Source: Rhizobium sp. NRK18 (GTDB lineage: Bacteria > Pseudomonadota > Alphaproteobacteria > Rhizobiales > Rhizobiaceae). From it: a DNA stretch of 64,000 bases. The DNA lies in assembly GCF_024385575.1 (NCBI RefSeq), contig NZ_JANFMV010000001.1, positions 3,997,681-4,061,680 on the forward strand, read 5' to 3'. The notes beneath the pieces are model-generated. The model was not told the DNA's origin, did not search any database, and worked only from the letters and a program-made list of their open reading frames with translations. Positions 42,040 through 50,580 of the stretch are shown in pieces. The first letter of the stretch is position 1. Every line of letters begins with the position of its first letter. The position numbers were made by a program, and so were the translations under genes.

Positions 42040-43247
42040 CACGCAGCTCCCTTCAACGCCAGCAACCGTCCGCAATGGACGACGATCTCGGCAATATGGG
42101 CGCAGTCCTCAAGGCTGAAGGTCAGCGGAATGCGCATGTCGAAGACGCCCGACAGCACCTCATCCGTCTGCGGCAAATGCTGGTCGTCGAGAAATCTCCA
42201 GCTATGGTGATTGCTGGTGAAGGCGACGGGATTGGCGTCGCCGAACCATTTCAGCTCGACACCGAGCGCTTTGGCATCGCTGACGAACTGCCGCGCATCC
42301 GCCTCCGATATGCCCTCGATCAGGAACTGGATGGAACTGCCGACCGGACTTTCCGCCGCGGGCCGCTCCGGAAGATGAAACAGGCCGGAACGCTGCAGGA
42401 CCTCTTCAACCGTATAATAGCGGTCGTTCCAGCGCGCGATATTGGCCGTCAGTCCCGCCAGTTGCGGCCTGAGGATCGCCGCGCGCAGATTGTCCATCCG
42501 GCCCGAGCAGTTGGGCGTTTCAAGCCTGACCTGTTCGAAGTATTCCGCCTCCGGAGCAGCGCCATGACGCTCATAGAGCATGTACGAGCCGGAGAGAATG
42601 ATGGCTCTCGCCATGAACTCCGGATCGTCGGATGTCAGCAGGCCACCTTCGCCGGAGTTCATATGCTTGTAGGTCTGTGTGCTGAAGCAGGCGGCGAGAC
42701 CGAAATTGCCACTCTTCCGGCCGCCCCATTGCGCGCCCATGGTGTGCGCGCAGTCTTCGATGACCTCGAAGCCGTGCTTGTCGGCAATGGCGACGATCCG
42801 GTCCATGTCGACGATGTGGCCGCGCATGTGCGAGAGAAGCAGAAAACGGGCGCCGGAAGACACGGCCTTGCGCTCCAGATCTTCCAGGTCGATGACCAGA
42901 TCCCGCGTGCATTCAACGAGGAGCGGCTTCCCACCCGCATTGACGATCGCGCCCGGCACTGGCGACAGCGTGAAGGCATTGGTGAGCACCGGCTCGCCCG
43001 GCCGCAAGCCGGCGGCGAGAAGCGCCACATGCATCGCATAGCCGCCGGAGGCGCATGCAAGGCAATATGGGACACCCTGCCATGCCGCAAACTCCGCTTC
43101 CAGCAGCGCCACTTCCGAGGTCTCGCCCGCAACCGTGTTGTAGCGGTGCAGCCGTCCGGTCTTCATGACCCGTACGGCGGCAGCAATGGCAGCATCGTCG
43201 AGCTGCTCCTGCTGCGTGAAAGCCCCTGTAAACGGCTGTGGCGCCAT
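42039..43247 (-). CDS. DegT/DnrJ/EryC1-family PLP aminotransferase
   Basis: 402 residues, fold type I. The PLP Lys is in FSTQTYKHMNSGEGGLLTSD (about residue 190), and the aspartate pairing with the cofactor ring is in VIEDCAHTMGAQ. The family usually makes amino sugars on nucleotide carriers, but no sugar-nucleotide gene is near. It lies between the cysteate-lyase-like gene (12 bases) and the racemase-family gene (overlap). It may transaminate the ketone form of the sulfonate substrate, or act on an unknown amino sugar sulfonate. Role unresolved. Confidence 0.75.
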   Translation of the reverse strand: MAPQPFTGAFTQQEQLDDAAIAAAVRVMKTGRLHRYNTVAGETSEVALLEAEFAAWQGVPYCLACASGGYAMHVALLAAGLRPGEPVLTNAFTLSPVPGAIVNAGGKPLLVECTRDLVIDLEDLERKAVSSGARFLLLSHMRGHIVDMDRIVAIADKHGFEVIEDCAHTMGAQWGGRKSGNFGLAACFSTQTYKHMNSGEGGLLTSDDPEFMARAIILSGSYMLYERHGAAPEAEYFEQVRLETPNCSGRMDNLRAAILRPQLAGLTANIARWNDRYYTVEEVLQRSGLFHLPERPAAESPVGSSIQFLIEGISEADARQFVSDAKALGVELKWFGDANPVAFTSNHHSWRFLDDQHLPQTDEVLSGVFDMRIPLTFSLEDCAHIAEIVVHCGRLLALKGAA

Positions 43248-43259
43248 GGAAATCTTGTC

Positions 43260-44285
43260 CTATTCGGCTGCGATTGGCGCAGCGTGATCGAAGGAAAATG
43301 CACCGGTGTAGCCGAACAGCGCTGCCGAACCGCCGGTGTGCAGGAAGACGACCCGCTCGCCCTTCTTGAACACGCCCTTGCCGATCAGATCGATCAGCCC
43401 TGCGGCGCCCTTTCCGGAATAGACCGGATCGAGAAGGATGCCTTCCAGTTGAGCGAACATCTCGATCGCCTTGATGGTCTCAGGGGTCGGAATGCCGTAG
43501 CCTTGGCCAACATAATCGGTGTTTGCGACAACATCGTCGCGCTCCACCACGCCGGGGCAACCAAGTTTCTCCGCCGTGGCGCAGGCGAGCTTGTAGACGT
43601 TTTCTTCCTGTTTGGGCTTGGGCGCTCGCACACCGATACCCATGAGCGGGATCTGCGCATTGATGGCCTTCAGTCCGGCGACGAGACCGGCCTGCGTGCC
43701 GGCACTGCCGGTCGCATGCACGAGATGATCAATCACCAGTCCACGCTCATTGGCCTGATAGACAAGTTCGAAGGCGCAATTGACGTAACCCAGTGCACCG
43801 GTCGCGTTGGAGCCGCCGCCGGGGATCGTGTAGACGGTCTTCCCGCTCTTTCGGAAGGTGTCCGCGACCGCCTCCATTTCCGCGTTCATGTCGAGCCCGC
43901 CGGGGCGCTTTTCCGCCGTAGCACCGTGGAGGTAGTCGAGGAAGACATTGCCGTTGGCATTGTAGTTCGGATCGTTCGATCCCGTGCGATCTTCCAGCAG
44001 GATATGGCACTGCATGCCGAGCCTGGCGGCAGCCGCCGCTGTCTGGCGCGCATGGTTGGACTGGGTCGCACCTTGCGTCATGACCATGTCGGCGCCCAGC
44101 GCCTGGGCCTCCGCCATGAGGAATTCGAGCTTGCGCGTCTTGTTGCCACCCGTCGACAGACCCGTGCAATCGTCACGCTTGATCCAGATTTCCGGCCCGC
44201 CGAGCTCGGCCGAAAGACGCTTCATCGGCTCCAGCGGGGTCGGCAGATGCGCCAGGTGGACACGGGGGAAACGAGACAGATGCAT
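43260..44285 (-). CDS. cuyA: PLP lyase, L-cysteate sulfo-lyase type (CuyA; D-cysteine desulfhydrase family)
   Basis: 341 residues, fold type II PLP enzyme of the ACC deaminase/D-cysteine desulfhydrase group. The PLP Lys is K49 in [13 protein letters not shown], and [14 protein letters not shown] holds the conserved Ser/Asn/His. The N terminus ([14 protein letters not shown]) closely recalls CuyA of Ruegeria pomeroyi, which turns L-cysteate into pyruvate, sulfite and ammonia. The ATG at 44285 has AAGG upstream; TTG at 44294 is an alternative. First gene of the operon, divergent from a LysR gene as cuyA commonly is. D-cysteine desulfhydrase is the alternative reading. Confidence 0.72.
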   Translation of the reverse strand: MHLSRFPRVHLAHLPTPLEPMKRLSAELGGPEIWIKRDDCTGLSTGGNKTRKLEFLMAEAQALGADMVMTQGATQSNHARQTAAAAARLGMQCHILLEDRTGSNDPNYNANGNVFLDYLHGATAEKRPGGLDMNAEMEAVADTFRKSGKTVYTIPGGGSNATGALGYVNCAFELVYQANERGLVIDHLVHATGSAGTQAGLVAGLKAINAQIPLMGIGVRAPKPKQEENVYKLACATAEKLGCPGVVERDDVVANTDYVGQGYGIPTPETIKAIEMFAQLEGILLDPVYSGKGAAGLIDLIGKGVFKKGERVVFLHTGGSAALFGYTGAFSFDHAAPIAAE

Positions 44286-44299
44286 GGGAACCAACCTTC

Positions 44300-44383
44300 A
44301 TGAATATTGCATAATTCATAAGAAACCCATTTTATGACCTTGATCAAATGCCGTTTTTTCCGCCTATTATGCAAATATTGCAT
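44300..44383. promoter_or_regulatory. Divergent promoter with two dyads, candidate LysR operators
   Basis: Between the lyase and LysR genes: ATGAAT-N8-ATTCAT (44300-44319) near the lyase, and ATGCAA-ATA-TTGCAT (44369-44383) near the LysR start, both perfect 6-bp dyads. The element ATTGCAT occurs in both (44306-44312 and 44377-44383). The region is strikingly AT-rich. It fits one LysR protein controlling both directions. Confidence 0.55.
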
Positions 44384-44397
44384 GTTAGGAGAGATCC

Positions 44398-45297
44398 ATG
44401 CGGCTGGAGTGGCTGGAAGATATCGTTGCCGTCATCGAGACCGGCTCGTTCAATGCGGCTGCCACACGGCGCAATATCACCCAGCCCGCCTTCTCGAGGC
44501 GCATCCGGGCGATCGAGGAGTATATCGGCGCGGAACTGTTCGACCGCGACCGCAAGCCGGTCGGCCTGAAACTGGCGATCTCCGCGCAACAGGAAGATAT
44601 CAAACGGCTGGTCACACAGACGAAGGAGCTGGTCTACGAGCTGCGCCGGCACGGACGCGAGACCAACAACCGCATCGTCATCGCCAGCCAGCATGCCATC
44701 ACCGCCACGCGCGCACCTGCGATCGTCGAGACGCTTTCCAAGCGCATCGATGTGAGCGTCCGGCTGCGCTCGGCCAACCGCGACGAGTGTCTGGCCCTGC
44801 TCATGACAAAGCAGGCGGACCTTCTGCTCAACTACGAATCCGCCGCGGAAGCGGACACACGCGCGGAAGACTATTTCGAGCGGGCCCAGATCGACACGGA
44901 ACGCTTCATTCCGGTCTTTGCGTCAAGCAGCCTGAACCTGCTCAACGACTGCTATGCGCGCGGCGAACTCCCGATCGTCGCCTACCCGAGCGACGCCTTC
45001 CTCGGCTGGATCTTCAACGAGGAACTCCTGCCGCAAATCCGCAGCGGCGAGTTCGTCCGGCGCAAGGTGGAAACCGCCTTGACGCTTGCAGCACTGCAAT
45101 TTGCCGTCAACGCCGTCGGCATCGCCTGGGTGCCGGAAAGCATAGCGCGCGACAGCATCAGGAGCGGGTTGCTCTTCGACCTCAGCGATGTGCTGCCGTC
45201 GACCGTGCTGACGGTTTCCGCGCTTCGGCTTGCCGGCAAGCATACGGACATCGAGGAATTCCTCTGGAAGGAGATCCTGAACCATTGTCCCGGCTAG
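44398..45297 (+). CDS. LysR-family regulator of the sulfonate operon (CuyR-like)
   Basis: 299 residues: helix-turn-helix LEDIVAVIETGSFNAAATRR with TQPAFSRRIRAIEEYIGAEL, then a LysR effector domain. Ribosome site AGGAGAG is ideal. Divergent from the cuyA-led operon with two dyads between, so it very likely regulates it. LysR-type regulators accompany cuyA in roseobacters. Inducer unknown, perhaps cysteate or an intermediate. Confidence 0.85.
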   Translation: MRLEWLEDIVAVIETGSFNAAATRRNITQPAFSRRIRAIEEYIGAELFDRDRKPVGLKLAISAQQEDIKRLVTQTKELVYELRRHGRETNNRIVIASQHAITATRAPAIVETLSKRIDVSVRLRSANRDECLALLMTKQADLLLNYESAAEADTRAEDYFERAQIDTERFIPVFASSSLNLLNDCYARGELPIVAYPSDAFLGWIFNEELLPQIRSGEFVRRKVETALTLAALQFAVNAVGIAWVPESIARDSIRSGLLFDLSDVLPSTVLTVSALRLAGKHTDIEEFLWKEILNHCPG

Positions 45298-45324
45298 CCC
45301 ATACCGCTTAACTCGAAACAGCAG

Positions 45325-46869
45325 ATGGGCCCTGCACCAGCTTCTGCCGCACAACCCGAACCGATGAGCATCAACATCTCAAAGTCAGCACCGACACATC
45401 CGGACATCGTCTGGACCCGCCTATTTTCAGGGGTCGACCGCAACGGCGTCGAGCTGAATGTCCAGATCCGGCGTGCGCTGGTCTATGCCATCCAGACCGG
45501 CACGCTGACGGCAGGGGCACGACTGCCGTCAAGCAGGCGGCTTGCCGCCTTGCTCAATGTGGCGCGCAACACGGTGACGGGCGCTTACCAGACCCTGGTG
45601 GACGAAGGCTTTCTGGTCGCAACGGAAAGGCAGGGCATTTACGTCGCGCCGTCACTTCAGGAACACCCATCCGACCGGCATCGGGATGAAGCGGGTTCTC
45701 TGCGCTGGCAGTCGGGCTTTGCGATCCGCCCCTCGCTCCAGCGGCAGATCGACAAGCCGCGCGACTGGCTCGCCTTCCCCTACCCCTTCGTTTTCGGACA
45801 GTTCGACCCGTCCCTTTTTCCCACCAACAATTGGCGCGAAGCGGTCCGGGTGACATCGAGCGTCAAGGAAATCTACGGTTGGGCGGGCGATCAGGTGGAT
45901 GACGACGACCCGGACCTCGTCGAGCAGTTGCGCGTGCAGGTCCTGCCGTCACGCGGCATCTTTGCCGATCCGGACGAGATCATCGTCACGCTGGGTTCGC
46001 AGCAGGCGCTGTCGATGCTGGTGCAGCTGATGGTCGGCCGCGACACGATCGTCGGCGTCGAGGATCCCGGCTATGCCGACCTCCGCAACATGGTAGATCT
46101 GGCCTCCAGCGGTCGGCAGAACCTCAACATGGATGGCGACGGCGTCATTGTCGACGAGACCTTCGGCCGTTGCGACATCGCCTTCCTGACGGTCAGCCAC
46201 CATTGTCCGACGACGGCGGCAATGCCGCTTTCACGGCGCCAGACGCTCCTCGAACGCGCCGAGGCGGACAATGTCCTGATCGTCGAAGACGACTATGAAG
46301 GCGGGCTTTCGACCGATCCGCAACAGGACGTCCCGTCGCTGAAGAGCCTCGACCGGACAGGACGCGTCGTCTATGTGGGCAGCTTTTCCAAGGCACTCGC
46401 GCCGGGTCTGCGCATCGGCTACATCGTCGCGCCGCCCTCGGTGATCCGGGAGCTGCGCGTGCTTCGCCGCCTGCTGCTGCGCCATCCGCCGATCAACAAT
46501 CAGCGCATTCTGGCGACCTTCATCGCGCTCGGTCACTATCGCCAGCACATGGACCGGATGAGCATCGTTCTGGCGAAACGCGCCCAGCACATGACGACAA
46601 TGCTTGGTGAACACCTCTCCGACTGCCGTTGGCAGCGCAGTCCGGGCGCCAAGAATTTCTGGGTCGAGGCTCCTCCGGGGGTCGATTGCGTGACCCTTGC
46701 CGCGGCTGCCCGCGAAAAAGGCGTCCTGATCGAGCCGGGCGCGGCCTTCTTCGCCGATGCGTCGGCCGGGCGGCGCTTCTTTCGTCTGGGTTTCACCGCG
46801 ATTGCGGAAAAGCGTATCGGCCCGGGCCTTGCCCTGCTTTCCGAAGCCATTTCCGACTGCCGGTCCTGA
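45325..46869 (+). CDS. tauR: MocR-family regulator (GntR helix-turn-helix plus aminotransferase domain), TauR-like
   Basis: 514 residues: N-terminal GntR domain (about 40-115; LPSSRRLAALLNVARNTVTG) fused to a fold type I aminotransferase domain (about 160-510), with PLP Lys in YVGSFSKALAPGLRIGY (about 355). This is the MocR class, including TauR of Rhodobacter, the PLP-dependent activator of taurine genes. Directly upstream of the taurine:pyruvate aminotransferase on the same strand. Start uncertain: ATG 45325 or 45364, neither with a good ribosome site. TauR identity is by context. Confidence 0.75.
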   Translation: MGPAPASAAQPEPMSINISKSAPTHPDIVWTRLFSGVDRNGVELNVQIRRALVYAIQTGTLTAGARLPSSRRLAALLNVARNTVTGAYQTLVDEGFLVATERQGIYVAPSLQEHPSDRHRDEAGSLRWQSGFAIRPSLQRQIDKPRDWLAFPYPFVFGQFDPSLFPTNNWREAVRVTSSVKEIYGWAGDQVDDDDPDLVEQLRVQVLPSRGIFADPDEIIVTLGSQQALSMLVQLMVGRDTIVGVEDPGYADLRNMVDLASSGRQNLNMDGDGVIVDETFGRCDIAFLTVSHHCPTTAAMPLSRRQTLLERAEADNVLIVEDDYEGGLSTDPQQDVPSLKSLDRTGRVVYVGSFSKALAPGLRIGYIVAPPSVIRELRVLRRLLLRHPPINNQRILATFIALGHYRQHMDRMSIVLAKRAQHMTTMLGEHLSDCRWQRSPGAKNFWVEAPPGVDCVTLAAAAREKGVLIEPGAAFFADASAGRRFFRLGFTAIAEKRIGPGLALLSEAISDCRS

Positions 46870-46977
46870 CCCGGCAGCCAGGTTCGGCTTTTGGGGGAGC
46901 CAGAGCGCCGATTGGCCTCCGCCCGGCAGCGGCCCCATGCTATGGATAGCGATCACCGAACCGCCAAGGAGCGCATC

Positions 46978-48360
46978 ATGGGTATCGCTGCCAATCCCAA
47001 CGACCTCAGCCATGTCATCGAAGCCGATCGTGCCCATGTGTGGCACCATCTCATCCAGCACAAGCCATTCGAGACCATCGATCCGCGCGTCTTCGTCGAG
47101 GGCAAGGGCATGCGCCTGTGGGATGCGACCGGTCGCGAGTTCCTCGATGCCGTCTCCGGCGGCGTGTGGACCGTCAATGTCGGCTACGGCCGCACGTCGA
47201 TTGCCGACGCGGTCCGCGACCAGCTCGTCAAGCTCAACTATTTCGCCGGCGCGTCGGGTTCGGTCCCAAGCGCTCTGTTTGCCGAAAAGCTGATGACCAA
47301 GATGCCCGGCATGACCCGGGTATACTATTCGAACTCCGGCTCGGAGGCCAATGAGAAGGTCTTCAAGATGGTCCGGCAGATTTCGCACCGCCACCATGGC
47401 GGCAAGAAATACAAGATCCTCTATCGCGACCGCGACTATCACGGCACCACGCTCGGCTGCCTCGCCGCCGGTGGACAGGAGGAGCGCAAAGCTCAGTACG
47501 GGCCCCTGCCGGAAGGCTTCGTCGAAGTGCCGCACTGCCTCGAATACCGCAGCCAGTGGGGCGATATCGACAATTACGGCGAACGGGCGGCCAATGCCAT
47601 CGAGGAGGTCATCCTGCGCGAAGGCCCCGACACGATCGGTCTTCTGTGCCTTGAGCCGGTAACGGCAGGCGGCGGCGTGATCGTGCCGCCCAAGGGCTAC
47701 TGGCCGCGGGTTCAGGAAATCTGCCGCAAGTACGATATCCTCCTGCACATCGACGAGGTCGTCTGCGGTGTCGGCCGGACGGGCAAATGGTTCGGCTACC
47801 AGCACTTCGGCGTCGAGCCCGACTTCGTGACGATGGCCAAGGGTCTGGCCTCGGGCTATGCGGCGATTTCCTGCACCGTGACGACGGAAAAGATCTTCGA
47901 CATGTTCAAGGACGATCCGACCGACACACTCTCGCATTTCCGCGATATCTCGACCTTCGGCGGATGCGTCTCCGGACCGGCTGCCGCACTCGAGAACATG
48001 CGGATCATCGAGGACGAAAACCTGCTCGAGAACACGACGAACATGGGCCACCGCGTTTTGGACAATCTTCGGGCGCTCCAGGAAAAGCACGCCGCGATCG
48101 GCGATGTGCGCGGGCTTGGGCTGTTCTGCGGCGCAGAGCTAGTCGCCGACCGCAAGACCAAGGAGCCGCTGGAGGAGAAGAAGGTCCAGGCCGTGGTTGC
48201 CGATTGCATGGCGCAAGGCGTGATCATCGGCGCGACCAACCGATCCGTGCCCGGTCTGAACAACACGCTGTGCCTGAGCCCGGCGCTGATCATCACCGCC
48301 GCCGATGTCGACGCCATCACGGATGCCATCGACAAGGCCCTGACGAAGGTTCTCGGCTAG
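46978..48360 (+). CDS. tpa: Taurine:pyruvate aminotransferase
   Basis: 460 residues, class III PLP aminotransferase. PLP Lys K288 in TMAKGLASGYAAIS, ring-pairing D259 in HIDEVVCGVGRTGKW. Long identities with the Bilophila Tpa are recognisable: YVWHHL/AHVWHHLIQHKPFE, LDAVSGGVWTVNVGYGR and FRDISTFGGC. It converts taurine and pyruvate into sulfoacetaldehyde and alanine. ATG 46978 chosen because AAGGAG precedes it. Followed by a terminator, so tpa is the end of its transcript. Xsc (sulfoacetaldehyde acetyltransferase) is not in the window. Confidence 0.88.
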   Translation: MGIAANPNDLSHVIEADRAHVWHHLIQHKPFETIDPRVFVEGKGMRLWDATGREFLDAVSGGVWTVNVGYGRTSIADAVRDQLVKLNYFAGASGSVPSALFAEKLMTKMPGMTRVYYSNSGSEANEKVFKMVRQISHRHHGGKKYKILYRDRDYHGTTLGCLAAGGQEERKAQYGPLPEGFVEVPHCLEYRSQWGDIDNYGERAANAIEEVILREGPDTIGLLCLEPVTAGGGVIVPPKGYWPRVQEICRKYDILLHIDEVVCGVGRTGKWFGYQHFGVEPDFVTMAKGLASGYAAISCTVTTEKIFDMFKDDPTDTLSHFRDISTFGGCVSGPAAALENMRIIEDENLLENTTNMGHRVLDNLRALQEKHAAIGDVRGLGLFCGAELVADRKTKEPLEEKKVQAVVADCMAQGVIIGATNRSVPGLNNTLCLSPALIITAADVDAITDAIDKALTKVLG

Positions 48361-48390
48361 GCTCCGCCCGCAATCCGACAAACACACGAA

Positions 48391-48420
48391 AGGGAGCGGG
48401 CCATGCCTGCTCCCTATTTT
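48391..48420. terminator. Bidirectional terminator between tpa and the convergent reductase gene
   Basis: Nine-bp stem (outer GGGAGC / GCTCCC, inner GGG / CCT with one G-U) and 5-base loop, followed by TATTTT on the plus strand. It ends on the reductase stop codon; on the minus strand the stem is followed by TTTCG. Serves tpa mainly. Confidence 0.7.
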
Positions 48421-49166
48421 CGTGCGACCTGGAACGGCGACCAGGACTGGCTGACGGGCATGATTTCAACGGAATTGATGTTCACATGCGCCGGCAGCGA
48501 CGCGACCCAGTAGATTGTTTCGGCGATATCCTCCGGCTGCAGCGGATCGGCACCGGAATAGAGCCGGTCATAGGCCGCCTTGTCGCCCCCGGTCCGCACG
48601 AGCGTGAATTCGCTTTCCGACAGGCCCGGCTCGATGGAGGTCACCCTCACGCCCTTGCCGTGGAGGTCGGAGCGCAGTCCGAGCGAGAACTGCTGCACGA
48701 AGGCCTTGGTGCCGCCGTAGACGTTGCCGCCCGGATAGGGCCAGTTCGACGCCACGGAGGCGAGATTGACGATCAGCCCCTTTCGGGCGATCAGCGTGTC
48801 GATCAAAAGCCGGCTGATGGTCACAAGGCCCGTGATGTTCGTGTCGATCATCACCTTCCAGTCATCGAGGTCGCACTGATCGATCGGTCCGGTTCCAAGC
48901 GCGAGACCGGCATTGTTGATCAGCGCGTCAATGTCCTTGAAGGCGTCGGGTATTGCGGCCAGCGCTTCGCGTGTCGCCGCCTCGTCGCGAATATCGAAGA
49001 CCAGCGGACAGACCAGGTCCGGTCCGCCAAGCGCGTCCACCAGGGTTTCCAGCCGATCCTTGCGGCGGCCGGTGACGATGATCTTCCAGCCTTCGCGCAC
49101 GAACCTCCGGGCGATCGCGTCGCCAAAGCCGGAGCTGGCCCCCGTTATCATTGCTGTCTTCGTCAT
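48414..49166 (-). CDS. isfD: Short-chain dehydrogenase, sulfoacetaldehyde reductase (IsfD-like)
   Basis: 250 residues, classical SDR: NADP motif TGASSGFG (8-15), NNAG at 84-87, catalytic S140, Y150 and K154 (SVAS ... YGGTK). R34/R35 after the second strand favour NADPH. The YdfG-like branch includes IsfD of Klebsiella and Chromohalobacter, which reduces sulfoacetaldehyde to isethionate. Ribosome site GGAAGG. It lies beside tpa (convergent) and 55 bases after a TauE-family gene, the same trio as in Chromohalobacter. A general 3-hydroxyacid dehydrogenase is the alternative. Confidence 0.75.
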   Translation of the reverse strand: MTKTAMITGASSGFGDAIARRFVREGWKIIVTGRRKDRLETLVDALGGPDLVCPLVFDIRDEAATREALAAIPDAFKDIDALINNAGLALGTGPIDQCDLDDWKVMIDTNITGLVTISRLLIDTLIARKGLIVNLASVASNWPYPGGNVYGGTKAFVQQFSLGLRSDLHGKGVRVTSIEPGLSESEFTLVRTGGDKAAYDRLYSGADPLQPEDIAETIYWVASLPAHVNINSVEIMPVSQSWSPFQVARK

Positions 49167-49221
49167 GTTACACCTTCCGTTGTCAGATTTTTTGGAGCTG
49201 CGACCGTCCGTGGACCGGTGC

Positions 49222-49962
49222 CTAACCGGAGTGGATCATCCGGAACGCCTTGAAGGCGCTGACGACCGCAATCAGGACCAGACCGCCGGCGCCGACCCGC
49301 ACCCAGGCCTTGTGGCTGAGCTTTGGCCCGATGAAATGTCCGAGATAGTAACCGGCTATCGTCACGGGCAGATAGGCAAGCGCCTGCAGCGGCAATTGCG
49401 GGTCTATCTGCCCCAGGGACAACCGGCTCAGGATACTGAAGAGGTCAACCGCACCGAAAAAGATGGCGAGCGTTCCCCGCGTCGTCTCTCGCCGGGTCCC
49501 TCCGGCCAGAAGCCAGACGGCAATCAGGGGACCGCCGACGGCAAAGGTTGCCAGCAACAGGCCGACGACAAGACTGGTGATGGCGCCGATCACTTTTCCC
49601 GACAGCCAGCGTGGCGGCTCGTGGATCATGGCGACGAGGGCCGCACCGAAGACGACCACGGCGATCATCAGCCGCGTGGTGCCCTCGTCCAGGAAACCCG
49701 CCAGAAAGCCTCCTGAAACGGCCCCGAAGAAGCCGAAGAAGAGCAGGAACAGGGCAACCGGCCAGTCCACCGCACCATGTTTGCGATCAAGCAGGATCAG
49801 GACCGTGAGGACCAGATCATTGACGAGGATCAGTGGCACGAGCAGGTTGGGCGATACGGCGCCGAAAACGCCGATCGCCATGATCAGGGCATAACCGAAA
49901 CCGGTAATCCCCCGATAAAAGGCGGCGCCGAATGAAACCATGCTGTTTGGAAGAAACTCCAT
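49222..49962 (-). CDS. isfE: TauE/SafE-family anion exporter (IsfE-like)
   Basis: 246 residues, about eight hydrophobic segments in two halves (MVSFGAAFYRGITGFGYALI at the N terminus; ITSLVVGLLLATFAVGGPLI starting the second half), the TauE/SafE (DUF81) fold. Members export sulfite, sulfoacetate or isethionate. Co-transcribed with the IsfD-like reductase, so isethionate export is the best guess; sulfite from the CuyA-like lyase next door is an alternative cargo. The N terminus is short for the family, which usually begins one helix earlier. Confidence 0.75.
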   Translation of the reverse strand: MEFLPNSMVSFGAAFYRGITGFGYALIMAIGVFGAVSPNLLVPLILVNDLVLTVLILLDRKHGAVDWPVALFLLFFGFFGAVSGGFLAGFLDEGTTRLMIAVVVFGAALVAMIHEPPRWLSGKVIGAITSLVVGLLLATFAVGGPLIAVWLLAGGTRRETTRGTLAIFFGAVDLFSILSRLSLGQIDPQLPLQALAYLPVTIAGYYLGHFIGPKLSHKAWVRVGAGGLVLIAVVSAFKAFRMIHSG

Positions 49963-50193
49963 CCGCCGTCCTGTTCCAGCTGCGCACGCTGCCCGAAATT
50001 TCTACCGCACCCTCACTTCTAGGACGGCAGGCATCGATCGTACAGGACCAGCCTTCAGCGTCCATGGGACCACGCAGCGGCCCCAAGCGGCGTGGCGCTG
50101 GATGAGTGGAATCGCAATACTGTCGTTGGGGGCAGGCTTATGCATCGAGGTGCATCTTCGTCGAACGGGTCGATGCACCATCAAAACGCAAAG

Positions 50194-50223
50194 GAGCCGA
50201 AGTCCCGGATGGCACTTCGGCTC
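50194..50223 (-). terminator. Terminator of the microprotein gene
   Basis: Perfect 10-bp stem GAGCCGAAGT / ACTTCGGCTC with a 10-base loop, 31 bases after the microprotein stop, followed on the minus strand by CTTTGCGTTTTG. The 291 bases between this gene and isfE hold nothing else that I can identify. Confidence 0.7.
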
Positions 50224-50253
50224 ACTTTCAAAGGCTTGGCAGTCGAATGACGC

Positions 50254-50328
50254 TCACGCAAATCCGAGCATCGAAAGAATAAATCCAACAACGACGACCA
50301 GGCCGACAAGATAGATAATTCCGTTCAT
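50254..50328 (-). CDS. 24-residue single-pass membrane microprotein
   Basis: Reading MNGIIYLVGLVVVVGFILSM then LGFA, stop. Almost entirely hydrophobic, enough for one membrane helix, with only Asn2 and Tyr6 polar at the front. An ideal ribosome site (GGAGAG, 5 bases before the ATG) and a strong terminator just downstream make it a self-contained gene. Similar one-helix peptides beginning MNGIIYLVGL are, to my recollection, widespread in Rhizobiaceae with no known role. Too short for standard gene callers. Confidence 0.75.
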   Translation of the reverse strand: MNGIIYLVGLVVVVGFILSMLGFA

Positions 50329-50580
50329 GATATCTCTCCTTGGTAGGCCTGTTGAAAACGATCAAGCCACAGGTTTGTTCCCCGAATGTTGAGGACCGTC
50401 GCAGAAGCGGCGATGCAAATGATAGACAAGGTGAAAAACAAGGCTCGTCGGGAACAAATATGCTCGACATGCGTCTGTTAGGTGAAGGTCCGGAGCCGAG
50501 CCAGCACACGCATTTCTTAAGATGCCTACGGATGTCTGACCGGTCTTCGATCAAGGAACAGTCGGGAACTGGAGGACAAA

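Noticed and set aside
42075..44303. 742-codon open frame antisense to the DegT and CuyA-like genes
   Set aside because: Spans two real genes on the other strand, low complexity, no motif.
46231..48090. 619-codon open frame antisense to tauR-like and tpa genes
   Set aside because: Crosses the boundary of two real plus-strand genes and has no family features.
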